Shown: piece by piece, positions 49,340 through 61,275 of the stretch
How the letters are laid out: each line of letters begins with the position of its first letter
Position numbering within the stretch: position 1 is the stretch's first letter
NCBI GenBank assembly: GCA_009193035.1
Contig: SWDT01000024.1
Span: 372,001-436,000 of the forward strand
Length of the DNA: 64,000 nt
Direction: 5' to 3'
Source: Halicephalobus mephisto
Taxonomy: Eukaryota > Nematoda > Chromadorea > Rhabditida > Panagrolaimidae
Made by a program: the position numbers and the translations under genes
Notes under the pieces: model-generated
Databases searched by the model: none
What the model saw: the letters and a program-made list of their open reading frames with translations, nothing else
What the model was told of the DNA's origin: nothing

Positions 49340-50025
49340 ATAATGAGTACCGAACAATTTTCTTTCGTAAACACTATCCTAACAATTTCAAATATCAATA
49401 AAAATAATAAAAATAGTGACTGAAAAGAACAGTTTTTGAACACTATCCAAGGTCGCTTGTTTGAATAGAATAGTGTTAATTTTTCAGCTTCTACTCCTGG
49501 AACGGTAATTACTGAGATAGTGACTGATTTTAACCATCTATGTCCTTTCGTAAACACTATCCTAACAATTTCAAATATTAATAAAAATAATGAAAATAGT
49601 GACTACAAGAAAAGTGCTTTCGTGAATATTTTGGACACTATCCACAAAAAATACATTAGAAAATAGATAATGTTTATTTTCTAGTCAACTATTTTTAAAT
49701 TAGAAATTACTGGGAGAGTGACTGATTTGGATGATTTTTGTTTTACAGTGAACACTATCCAAGCAATTCTCACTACCAGTATAAATCGTCAAATAGTGAC
49801 TTATTTAAACGATTTCTGTCTTTTCTTAGACACTATCCTGACAATTTTCACTATTAATAAAAATCGTCAAGATAGTGATTAAAAAAGTAATTTTTTAAAG
49901 ATTTTTGACATTATCCAGGATTCATTTTTTAGACATAGTGTCCAGTAACCTAGTCTCTATTGATGTACTTTAAAAACAGTGACTGAAAAGACAACATGAA
50001 GTGGCTACTTAGTCACTATCCAGTG
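49340..50025. repeat. GATAGTG/CACTATCC array H
   Basis: About fifteen motif copies. TTTCGTAAACACTATCCTAA, CAATTTCAAATATYAATAAA occurs twice (49363 and 49550), so part of the array is a recent tandem duplicate. Confidence 0.8.
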
Positions 50026-50200
50026 TTCATCAATGAAAATATCGCCCATCAGTTCAAGTCCACCGTAAATCCTATCCCGTCCCCAAGACAATAGGAAATC
50101 AATCTCATCAAAGAACTCCCGAACAATTGCGCGAAATTTCATCTCCACAAAGCTTAAGCCGAAGTTATCCAAAGGGCCGTATTTTATCCAATTCAAACGG
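50026..50200 (-). promoter_or_regulatory. GC-richer island
   Basis: A 63-codon minus-strand frame is open (FVEMKFRAIVREFFDEIDFL), but it starts at TTG, runs into array H and has no splice signals. Regulatory block or lost exon; undecided. Confidence 0.25.
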
Positions 50201-50479
50201 AAGCAAATGACTATTTCAAAGTGGTTGTTAATTTATTCACAAGATTAACTTTAAAATAAAAATATTCTTCTTCAAAACAAAGAATTGACCGATAGTCGAA
50301 GTAAATAAAAAATTTTCAAAGAACAACTGTTTCTGAAAACTGACCGCGATGGTTTTTGGAAAAAAACAAAATTCCAGAGGATTTTGTTTTTTTCAAAGTG
50401 CATTATTTTACGTAAAATCAGGAAAAAAAAGAATCTTATGTTTATAAATTATAAATTATTATTAATAAAAACATTTTAA

Positions 50480-50950
50480 AAACTACAGTAATCCTTTAAA
50501 CATCCTCTCAGGGACTGTACCGTTAGGGTTGTAATTATCTCTGTCTTACTTAATTTAAAGTAAAAAACTAAATATAAAAGTCAGAAATCAAATAATTACG
50601 GTAAAATTGTGAAAACTACAGTAACTTTTAAAACATCTCCTGAGGGCATGCATTTTCAAATTTGTAAACATGTGTATTTTATGCTGTTCAAAATGTAGAA
50701 TCTAAATAAAAAACATAATTATGTTTAAAAATCGGAAATTGAGTAATTACTGTAAAAATTTTTTCAAATTACAGTAACTTTTAAAACATCCCCTGAGGGC
50801 ATATATCATCAAACTAGTAGTTGCGTCTATCTCATATAATCTAAAATTGAAATATAAAAAGTAAAATAATCTAAAAATTAGAAATTTAGAAATTACTGTA
50901 GAACCTCAGAAAACTACAGTAATCTTTCCAAATCTGTCCTCGAGTTGAAC
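50480..50950 (+). repeat. Tandem array, about four ~125-bp units
   Basis: Each unit has ACAGTAAYYTTTNAAACATC, YCCTGAGGGCAT and AATTACTGTAAA-type words. Confidence 0.75.
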
Positions 50951-51405
50951 ATTATTGAAAAATCACCTCAGATTCCCTACAATCGTTCACATTTAACGAA
51001 ACTTTATTTTTCAAAAAATTCAAATTTTAAATTCGAATTTCCAAATTTCCAAAAACATCAAACATAATTAAAAATAAATTTACACAAGTTCAAAGAAAAA
51101 TTCCAAAAATAAAACAAGTTATTGGAGTTGAACTATTTGATTCTAGAAGAAAAATGATCAAAAGCGAGAAAATCCAAAAATTATGGCTAAAGCTTGAGGA
51201 TGAGCAAATGAAGAATCGCGCAATCTTGAGAACCAATCTTCAACAAGCTAGACAAACAAAAGAAGAGAAAAACTCAGGAGTTTTAGGATAAGGGAAAGGA
51301 GTTCAAGCACCAGAAACCTTTGAGATTCCCCGGCCTTGCTTCTGTGGGATTGACAAGGAACAACGGTCCTTAGTCGGGGGTGGGGCTAAAGGTCAAGAGT
51401 ATTGA
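50951..51405. other. Spacer
   Basis: AT-rich, then a GC-richer patch at 51290-51400. No exon supported. Confidence 0.35.
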
Positions 51406-52090
51406 TTACAGAATTGACCTGGATAGTGACTAAAAATACAATTTTTTCCTTCCTCTGAATTACTACCTCTGCAATAAAAGTTTATTGCTGGCCGAACGAG
51501 CAGACACCATCGATGTCAAATTGGTAATTTTAAATATTATCTGAAATTTCTCAAAAATATTTTTATTCATTATTCTAAAATCCCAATAATGTTTGAAATT
51601 GTCTAAATCAGTCATTATCCTGGTGATTTCTGTTACAAATATGAAAAACAAAAAAATAAACAATTTAATTCAGATGAAAATTTTGGATAGTGTCTGGAAT
51701 TTTTCAAAAATTGTTTTTTAAGTCACTATCCTGACAATTTGCACTAGGAATGAAAACTTCCAGGATAGTGTCTACAGATGAGGGAAAATCAGTCACTATC
51801 CTGGTGATTTCTATTGTAAATAAAATAAATAAAAAATAAATATCACTTAAACGGGAAATTTTGGATAGTGTCCAAAAAAGTTCAAGATCATCCCATTCAG
51901 TCACTATTCAGACAATTTACACTAGAAGTAAAAATTGTCAAGATAGTATTAGAAGACGAAATCAATCATATCAGTCATCATTGTGGTTTCAAGGTGAAAA
52001 AACACAGTAATTTCTACATTCTACTGAGTTCCTTAAAATAGTACCTGAAAAATTACTTCAAATAATCACTATCCTGATGGTTTCTACCGT
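51406..52090. repeat. GATAGTG/CACTATCC array I
   Basis: About twelve motif copies, alternating strand. Confidence 0.8.
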
Positions 52091-52179
52091 AATTACAGTA
52101 ATTTTTAAATCATGTTTACAAATTTGGATGACATTCAAATTTGTCAAAAATCGTTGAAATTAATCGTTTTCAAAGTGAT

Positions 52180-52700
52180 TTCGACCTTAAAGACACTCGA
52201 GGACATTGATTTTCAGAAATCCCCTATCAAACAAGACACCATTTGTCCCGAATTCGAAACCAGAACGTACTTCCTCCTTCAACCACCAGCGATCGACCAT
52301 TCTCGAGGCCATTTGGAGCTGCTCCGTTTCAGATGTGACGACCGGTTTTCGGCCAAATGAGAAAAAGTGAAACAAACCTCCACGTGAGCTATTTGGAGAA
52401 AAAAGACAAAAGACAGACTTTCTACTTCTGTTCATTTTTTCTTAAAAGAAAAACAATGTTGTTTTGAATTAGGAATCGTGAGATTTGTGACTTTATTCAA
52501 TGTCGAAGTCACAGTAGGGGATGGAAACGATTTGGGTCAGTTCTGGATTGAACATAAGGAACTACAGTTTCCTGATTCGAAACCAAACATAAGCAAGAGG
52601 CTTCTGGATCGCTCCTTTATCGGTCCAAGCGATCAGTCTTCTTCGATCCTGGGAAAGTTCAAAAGCAAAAAGTACAGTCAGGATAGAATTTGAATTTTCG
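52180..52700 (-). promoter_or_regulatory. GC-richer island upstream of the zinc-finger gene
   Basis: Contains CACGTG at about 52381-52386. ORFs on both strands overlap, which argues against coding. Candidate distal regulatory block. Confidence 0.3.
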
Positions 52701-52855
52701 TCGGAAAATGAAAACAAATAGAGCCTATTTTCTTTAAAGTAGTTTTTAGTAAGGAAGATAAAATCAGAAAAATTCTTGACCGCAATTGACCTTTCAATTT
52801 CGAATGGAGTCTAATCAGATTTCAGGATCTAGAAAAGGTGGGCGCCCAGTAGTCC

Positions 52856-52968
52856 CGAAATATTCGACGACAGAAAAATAATTTTTGGAAAAAATGATTA
52901 ATTTCGAAACCCGAAATATTCGACGACAGAAAAATAATTTTCGAAAAAATGATTAATTTCGAAATCAG
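52856..52968 (+). repeat. 56-bp tandem duplication
   Basis: CCGAAATATTCGACGACAGA through TGATTAATTTCGAAA is present twice head-to-tail with two mismatches. Confidence 0.85.
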
Positions 52969-54110
52969 CAATTTTAATTCAAACAATTTCGTACGAAATT
53001 TGAAAAGTAAATTACTATAGAAAAAAAGTTAATAAAAATCAAAAAATTTAATAAAGTTTAAAAATTATCTCAACACGAATGTTTAGGATTTTCCAATTGA
53101 GACTAAAAATTATAAAATTTTATGTAATTTCAAAAAATTTAAATAATTTCATTATAAAAATCAAAAAACTTAAATAAAATTGAAAAAATCATCCCGACAC
53201 GAATTTTTAGAATTTTCCAGTTGAGACCGAAAATGCAAAAATTAGTACTTATATATTTTTTGAAATTCTAAAAATATCCATTATATGCCGAAATTATTTT
53301 GTAAAAAAGCAAAAGTATGTGGGATAAAATTTTGAAATAATTTTTAAATACGAAATTTTGGAATTTTTCAATCAAGACAAAAAACTGTAAAATTCGAAAT
53401 TTAACAATTCTAAAAATTTCCAAATTTTATACATTTTTACAATTTTATTCAAATACTGTAATCAAAAAAGTCCAATTACGACTTATTCTATTTTTTAATA
53501 TTTAATTTTAAAAAATTAAAAAAAAATTTTTAAATAAAAATAATCAATTTTTAAATAAACTTAAAATCAATCGAAAAATTTCGAATTTTAAAATATTTTA
53601 AATTTCGAAATATCTTTTATTTTTTTCCTAAACAGAAAAAATTTTAAATAATAAATTTAAAAATTTCCTTTTTCACTTTTCGAGGGACCAATTATTTCTG
53701 CAAAAACGTCAAGACTGGTTGTATCACCTCGAGTATCAAGTTGATTGATGAACATGCTTTCCCCAGGGGGTTTAGAACTCAGAAATTCTCACAACTTGTA
53801 AAAACCAGAATTCTGTAGAAGGTTCTATGATCTTCCAGAATCCGGTGGCAGATTCTGAAAGTTTTTAGAATTTTAGAAATTTTTCGAGTTTTCAAATTTT
53901 TAGAATTTTCTAAAATTCAATGGCAAATTGTGGAATTTTTCAGAATTTCGAAGCAACTTTTGAGAGTTTCTAGAATCTCCCAAGATGAAATGGAAGATTC
54001 TGAAACTTTAAAAAACTTCAAAGCAATTTTTGGAAGTTTTCAGAATCTCCAAGAATCTAATAAATTTCTAAAATCTCAAGTTTTAGAAATCTCGGAAATA
54101 GTCTATTTCT
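52969..54110. other. AT-rich stretch with phased A/T runs
   Basis: Decayed copies of CGACACGAATTTTTAGAATTT near 53090 and 53200, then phased A/T runs at 53800-54110. No exon. Confidence 0.45.
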
Positions 54111-54189
54111 AATTTACACAACAATAAAGTTCGGAAAACTGTTTTCCTAATAATTTCCTATTTACCATAACCTCAACCTCATCAAAAAT

Positions 54190-54490
54190 GAAACTTTTTC
54201 TTTGATGTTAGATCCTGATCAAATCCGATAATCTGGAAAGTCTTGCTCTCGCCGATTGCGCAAACAAACCAGACCGGATATCTCCAACTTTTGGCACGCG
54301 CAGATTGACAAAAAGAAAACGAATATAACGGGGATTGCGCAAGCTAATCGAGACAAGGTCATCTTTACCGGAAAGTGAGTTCAAAGAAAATTGATGACAG
54401 GACTTCGGAACAAGTTGATCAAAAAATGTAAAGTGGGAGAACGATCATCAAAGAGCTTTTGATTCCAAGAGATCTACATCAGTAACAAAA
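54190..54490 (-). promoter_or_regulatory. GC-richer island with two ATTGCGCAA sites
   Basis: ATTGCGCAA occurs at 54255-54263 and 54334-54342, 79 bp apart and in the same orientation. This is the core of the C/EBP consensus ATTGCGCAAT. A related ATTGCGCAG lies upstream of the actin gene near 193. Candidate bZIP-bound element; target gene unknown. Confidence 0.35.
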
Positions 54491-54499
54491 AGAACATAA

Positions 54500-54935
54500 T
54501 TTCGAGGATAGTGACTGCAGAAGGAACTGGGGGATTTTTGAATGTTATCCAAGAACGAAAAATCCAAAAACTAATGTTCAGTCTAGCCACTGTTTTGCAA
54601 TAGAAATCGTCAGAATAGTGACTAATTTAAATGGCTTTGTATTTGTTGGACTCTGTCCGAAAACACTTTTTAGAATGAACAGTGTCTAATCAGTCACTAT
54701 TCTTTTAGTAGAAATTGTTAGGATAGTGACCGAATGAAACAATTTCTGAAAAACGCTGGACACTATTCTGGTCATTTCCAACACTAACAGAAATTGCCTG
54801 GATAGTGACTGGTTTCAACGATTTCCGTCTATTCTTAAACACTATCCAAAATATTTCTGCTATTAATAAAAATCGTTAAAATAATAACTAGATGAAACAA
54901 TTTCTGAAAAATCTTGGACGATATCCAAGACTCTT
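54500..54935. repeat. GATAGTG/CACTATCC array J
   Basis: About nine motif copies; the right-most array in the window. Confidence 0.8.
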
Positions 54936-55139
54936 TCAGAAAAAATGATGTTCACTCGGGTCACGTCGTTTATACTCAAAAATGAAAACTAATTTCAATG
55001 ATTTTCAAATCACTTTGACCACTACCCAAGATTTCTACTTCAAAACGGATAGGATCCATTTGTTTAATCACGGTCTAATTTTCGTTGTAAAGATAGGGAC
55101 CGATCATTCATCGAAAATCCATTGACCAAAACCCAATTC

Positions 55140-55430
55140 AGATAAAGTAAAACTTTGTAGCAGTAAATAAAGGACCACTCATAGTCCCTTTCGTATTTCA
55201 CGCGCACGTTTCTTTCTCGTCCGCTCGATGAGTTTCGAGACGGTTGCCCAAGGAAGGTCGGCTAAAGTTGGAGATGTTGCGATTTCAAGGATAAAGAAGA
55301 GTTGCGTAAGAGCAGAAAGCTGTCCACTTGAGACTTCGCTGGACATGAATGGACAGACAAAGATAAGAGGACAAGAATTCGATCGAAATAAGGAAAGTCA
55401 TCAAATTTTCCACTACGACTTTTGACTTGA
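55140..55430. promoter_or_regulatory. GC-richer island, possible distal promoter
   Basis: A pyrimidine-rich block TTTCTTTCTCGTCCGCTCG precedes a mixed-composition stretch. A 65-codon plus frame (MSFETVAQGRSAKVGDVAIS) and a 63-codon minus frame overlap. No splice signals decide between them. Confidence 0.25.
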
Positions 55431-58400
55431 AATTTGTATACAAAGTGTCCCAAAAATTCGAATTTTAAAACATCCTAATTCAACGAGCACTTAAGAGATC
55501 TTTATAGTTCTTTTTTGCTACACTTCGTTAACAGTGTTATTTTTATTTAAAAAATAATAAAAACAATAAAATTAGAAAATTTATTATAAAAATTATTAAT
55601 TCTTAAATTTTTAAAGAATTTTCAACTTTTGGAGTTCATTGATTTTCATAAATAATGTAACTCAAAAATTAAAGTTTAATTTTATAGAATTTTAATCATA
55701 AAAAAACTTTGTTAAGACAGAAAACAGAAGTATTTTAACAATTTTTACTCAAACAATAAGACAAAAGTAAAGTTATTATATTTCCTGAAAAGCAACCGAA
55801 TGTCTCCTCATGCCCTACAGTACTCCACTTTCCCTGATATTCAGGCCGTCGTTTCAGGTTCTCTTTTTGATTTATTTTTCTATCCTAACACGCCTGATTG
55901 TAACGAAAACATGATTAAAATTCATTTGATATCTACTGCAATATCGGGGTTTGAAAAAGTGATTTTTTCTTACAATACTACACATTTACTAAATAGTTTA
56001 AAAAATTGTTCACAAAAATCCAATAATAATTTTTGCTCAGACTTTTCCTATTGCTCAAATGTAAGTTTTGTATTCTTGAGATTTACAATTGTATGAGATA
56101 CTAGAAAATTATTGTAGCTAGACTTTCAAAATTACTAGTAAAAACATTTCTGTGAAATAAGTAACTGATAATTGACAAATCAGCATTAACGTCTAGTCGC
56201 TTTTTTAGAGTACTGCTCAGTGTGTTCTTCAGCATGTCTGTGGAACTTCCTCTTATCTTGTTTGTACCCTTCGGCAAAAATAAGTTTTATTACATGTTAA
56301 AAATTAAGTTTTATAATCAAAAGTAAAATTTTCGACAAAATGAAAATTTCATTGTTAGAGTTCTCTTTAGACAAAAATATATAATTCAATTATCGTCAGT
56401 AATCGAGTAGTTACTGTAAATCCTGAAAGAATCGATAAAAATTATAAGGATTAATTTTTGGATTTCTTAATTTCTGGATTTCTCAATCACATCAGGAAAG
56501 AATAAATTTTCACTAAGTTTCTAACGGTATTATTGGATGCAATTCAAAAAGTTGACTAACTTGGCAAGTACAAAGTTCTCAGTAAGACGGTTTTTGGACA
56601 ATTTTCTGATTAGTTCTTAGTGAATAGAAATACCGTCATTTTACCTATTTCTTTATATAATCTTCCAATTGTTACTTACTAGTATAACTATTGATAACAA
56701 TATTTCTCGATCATTAAGCAAAATACATAATTGCAATGTTTAAAAAAGTAGGAATTTAAACAAAATTTGAGTTTGATCAATTTCGAATTTTCTCTAATAA
56801 AATTTTACAATCGAAAATATTTTGTAAAATTTTAGAAAATTATTTTGTAAATTCTGAAATGTCCAATTGAGACACAAAATACTGTAATTTTATATTTATT
56901 TGTGTGTGACAAAATTTCAAAAGTACACAGTAGATTTTAAAAATATGAAATTTTACATAATTTGTAGCCTTACTCAAAGACCGTAATTAAAAAACTTTTT
57001 TCAAGGACATTATTTTCTTTAAAAAATTTACAACTTTATTTTCAAAAAAAATTTACAATTTTTGATTTTCTGAGAAAAAATTTGCAATTTTATCATTTTC
57101 GACAATTCGGAACTTTGTTCAAAAAAATATGATCTGGATTAATCACAAAAAATCACACTTTTTTGGTTGAATAACAAATGCTCGATAATATTAATTTTTT
57201 CTTAATAAAAATATTTCTAATTCAGTTATTTACCAAAAATTATTTTTGTTTTTTTTTTCAAAAGTAGTCAACAAATAATTTTCAGAGAATTCTCAATACA
57301 TTTACCACGATTATTCACCAATGTAGCGGTGAGTAATCTGCGTAATTATACTATACAGTATGATCAGGTGGTCATAGATATTTATAAAAAATAATACAAA
57401 ATGAACTCATTTAAACACAGTCCGCAGAACCTGGCTATTCGATTTGATATTTTTATTCTAAAATATAAAGCTTATGTAATCCCGGGAGCGGTGATGGCGA
57501 TCCTAACTCGTACCGTTCATCATTTCTGCGATTTCTAAGTTCCACAAAAAGCGAAATTACAGAAAACAACTCATTCACTCACATTTATGAATATCGACAT
57601 TCTTTAATACTACAGTAATATATGGTATTTTAGGGAAGTCTTTTTGCATACAATTATGTTGAAAGCAAACTGATTGTTTCTTCGTACCTTTCGAAAGCAG
57701 TTATCCCTTGTAATCTCAAGTAGATAATAAAGAAAACGATAAATGCCAAAAATTATTAAAACAACCATATTATCGAAACTTTAACCCTCAGGGGATTCAT
57801 CCAACTGCTCCAATTGTCAACTATCGTAGATGCTAAAGTACTTGTTATCATCTTTTGCGGAATTCAATGTTTTTTTATTAATAAGATACAAAAAGAAGCA
57901 TAACTTTTGGTCTCATGACAATTGCGAAATTTAACAAAAATACAATACAATCGTCACATTTTTATGAATATTAAATATTTGTGACGAAAATTTTAAAAAA
58001 ATAATGACGATTTGCATTTGTTACTGTACCGAAAGTTAGGCTTATTTTGTGTGAAGACATTGGGTGATTTTTTGAACACTTGTGTAAAGATCTCTTCTTA
58101 TTAAATGCAGTGTTATCCCAAGAGTTGTAGTATAGTTACAATAATCAAAATCTTTTTTATATATCGTCCCGACGAAGATGCGAACGAAATCGCGTTCCTG
58201 GTCGTGACTAGAATCTTCTTCTTTTACTTGTGAGCTTGCAGATTAAATTACTTAAATAATTATGAAAGATTGCGACAAATCTCTGTAAATAGAACAAAGT
58301 CTAACTGCTAATTTGAATTTCCCAAGTTTTGAGAAAGAGCATAATTGTTTTGTTTAAAATACATCTCAAATTTATAATCTCAATTTCGAATTTTTACAAT

Positions 58401-59315
58401 ATTGTGTAATCAATTTTTTACATGAGAATCTTGAAGTTTGTTGAAAAATGGCTTTCTTAGCCATGCCTAGCGATCTTCAGAAAAATCAGGTTTATTATAA
58501 AAATATTAAAATAACGAATTTTTAAAGTTTTTTAAAGACAGATTTTAAAATTATTAAAAATTTGGTGATTAATAAAAATTTTATTAAAAAACTTGATGAC
58601 TAGTCATCAGGATGATGTAATAAAAGAAGATGAGGCACAATTAAAAGACCCATTTAATTTCCGAAATCAATATTTTCGTTGCTCATCTTTTTTTTGAAGT
58701 AGAGTAATTCAAAAATTACTTTTTTATTTTTATATTCTCACATAGGTTCACAATTATAAAGTTTCGAACTTCTAGACACTTGATAGAAAAAAAAGGAAGC
58801 AATTTGTTACATTTCCGAAAAAAAATATAGCATTTGTCATTTTTATGTAATACAAATTTAAATTACTTTTCAATAATGATTGGTTACTGTACTCTTCGTC
58901 ATAAATAATTTTAAAAAAAAATCCACATTTTATTTTTCAGACATTCAAATATGTAACCGATTTAGTTTCCTTCGTTTGTAAAATTAATTTATTAGTCATT
59001 ATAATTATTCATTCTTTGTTGTTCAATTATCAAAAAATCATTTAAATTTTATTATCAAACTTAATTAATTAAAGCAAATAACAAGCAAACACACGGTTAC
59101 AATATTTCTTAGTATTTTTTAAATACAGTTTACATCGTTTTTTCCGTTTTCTATGATTTTCGGTCTTAATTAATATTTTCCTATTAATCATGTCCTTCCT
59201 AAATGTGCAAGAATAATTATACTCTTAATTTTTTAATATGAGTCATTTTTTTAAATATCTCAAATTTTTTTCACCATTACCGTAAAAAAAATCAAATAAA
59301 TTCAAATATAAGTTT
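55431..59315. other. Long gene-poor stretch between the zinc-finger and chemoreceptor regions
   Basis: Holds copy 3 of the dispersed repeat (55795-55905: CTCCTCATGCCCTACAGTAC, CCCTGATATTCAGGCC). A 45-codon frame at 57402-57539 opens with ATG and ends in TAA (VIPGAVMAILTRTVHHFCDF), GC-richer than its surroundings. A possible exon at 57285-57330 (RILNTFTTIIHQCS) is followed by GTGAG. None of these joins into a gene. Confidence 0.35.
58872..58980 (+). repeat. Direct repeat shared with the right edge of the window
   Basis: TCAATAATGATTG, TACTGTAC, GTCATAAATAATTTT, CACWTTATTTTYCAG and CGRYTTAGTTTC appear in the same order at 63895-64000 (about 80% alike). It lies 340 bp downstream of the SRT gene. 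Confidence 0.7.
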
Positions 59316-60793
59316 TCAATAATTCATATGAATCTGTTCAATTGCAGAAAGTGTAGATTTCTTAGTTAGAGTTCCTGTAGTTGGTACTACTTTTTCTGTG
59401 TAACAGAAGGTCTTGATGAACTCTTTCCTCATTGTCGGATTGAGGAAAGCATAAGAGATCCCAGCAGCTCCATGACTTGAATGCCAAGCGATTTCACCAC
59501 AAACAACAACCCACAGTGGAGTTGGCAGGAACTGCATGTACACCTGCAATTCCGTTCAATCAAACGATAGAACATAAACACCGACAACGGGTTACTTTAA
59601 AACCTAGTTATTAAAAAATCATTTCTTTTATTTGGGAATCGTTTGATGAATTTAGATTTTTCGCATAAAAATTAAAAAGTTCATTAAAAATCTAGTTATT
59701 TTTGCTAATTTCTCTATATTCAAGTTCTTCATAAATTTTCAATTATTACATATCTTTCCATTATACAAAACACCGAAAACCACGAGTTCTTCAGTAAAGT
59801 TAAAAACAAACTCATTAAACGACTCTGAGACTAACAATTACTTTTTGCACTGTATCTTAAAATAACCCGAAATTGTCTGTTTTGTAGAAAAATTAAATTA
59901 CATAAACGAGAGCAGCAATGAAGGCCATGCTACAAACCAAGGTACATTGCATGATGGTCTGTCTCTGAAGTTTGCTCATCGTGATCACATCCTGCGATTT
60001 TGCAGATTGAAGAAAGATATGGATAACCAAGCAGGAATAAGCAGAGAACAGAACGATGACGACAATGATGTTATGGGTGGAATGCACTATATGGGGGTAC
60101 TGTAATTACAAAGTGAAAATATTACTAGAATTACAAACTACATACATGCTCACTATCAACAGTGCCATTTCTCTCAGGAGTCCCGATGAAAGGGTCAAAG
60201 AAGAAAGCATAGAAGTTTGAGTTGAAGGTTACTGTAGTGTGGATGAACAAGAAATATAGGAAGTAAGCAGTCGGAATCAACAACCAGATGTAAGTCTTTT
60301 TCCCACTGAAAAGTTTCCGTCCAAGATAGGGATTGATCAAGTCGATACAACGGTTGATAGCGAGAAGCATACAAGCTGTAGATGAGCTACACCAAGAAGC
60401 ATTACAAACAGCTCCGATAAAGTAATTTAACGTCGGAGCCATGCAATGCACCATTCCAACGGCAGCTGCATATCCACAGTAGTAGCCTCCTATTGGAATT
60501 TGGAGGCAATCAACAACCCCGATGAAGAACATGATCTGAAAACCACATTATACATAGAGATCGATTTCATTGGGGATTTCATCAACCTTGTAGCAAGAGT
60601 ATTTCATGAAATCGGATTTGGCAAAGACAACCAAAAATGGCACCAATATGATCAGAAAGATGGTGCCAAGGAAAGAATAGACAAACCCAATCAGGACATT
60701 CGGCTTTCCGAGTGCCTTCCACTCTTCGTAGGTTCTACCAGAGCAGTTGTAATATTGGGCAATATAGTCCGGATTGAAAAAGAGAGTATTCAT
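59316..60793 (-). CDS. SRT-family serpentine chemoreceptor, four exons, 340 aa
   Basis: Nematode chemosensory G-protein-coupled receptor, expected in the cilia of sensory neurons. Minus-strand exons: 60793-60587, 60535-60146, 60099-59902, 59543-59316; all phase 0. The ATG at 60793 is used because the longer frame begins with TTG. SRT hallmarks are the N-terminal YNCSGRTYEEW, the TM2 start IMFFIGVVDCLQIP, LLAINRCIDL at the end of TM3, GKKTYIWLLIP entering TM4, and VYMQFLPTPLWVVVCGEIAW across TM6-TM7 followed by SHGAAGISYAFLNPTMRKEF. Seven hydrophobic segments are visible at about 33-57, 71-93, 98-125, 147-165, 208-228, 246-268 and 272-300. Length and intron pattern suit a complete gene. A TATATAG lies upstream near 60890. 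Confidence 0.9.
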
Positions 60794-61275
60794 TCTTCTT
60801 TCTCTATTGTGAATATTCAAAATGAATACATGGCATTGTTATATATTCATGTATGGAGGCAGGAAATAGTTTAAGGTGTTTGACCCACTATATAAGAACA
60901 CAGGTACCGCCCAGTTGGCAGATACTTCAAGCTATTAGATGGAGTGTTCTTAATTAATCCGACCTCCTCCTTCTATCTACGTGTGAAACTGAAAGCGAAT
61001 ACGGTAAAAATCGTAATATTTATGAAAATAGGAAGACGATTTTCTGAATCAGCGGAGTTTCCGTTAGAAAAAGTACTACTTGTGATGACATTCTAATGGG
61101 TCTTTTGTTTTACTAATGAAAATGCTCATCCGCTAATCCTTGATTTTCTTATACCAGATTATGATGTGTATATCTTTCGAAAATATTTTCACACTAACAA
61201 CATAACTTTTCCGAAAACTTCCTGGTTTGATATATGAAGCATCAGTATTGAGCGAGTACATGAAAAAATAAACTA

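Noticed and set aside
55228..55453. Overlapping 65- and 63-codon frames on opposite strands
   Set aside because: Neither has splice signals, a signal peptide or a known motif; overlap on both strands suggests non-coding GC-richer DNA.
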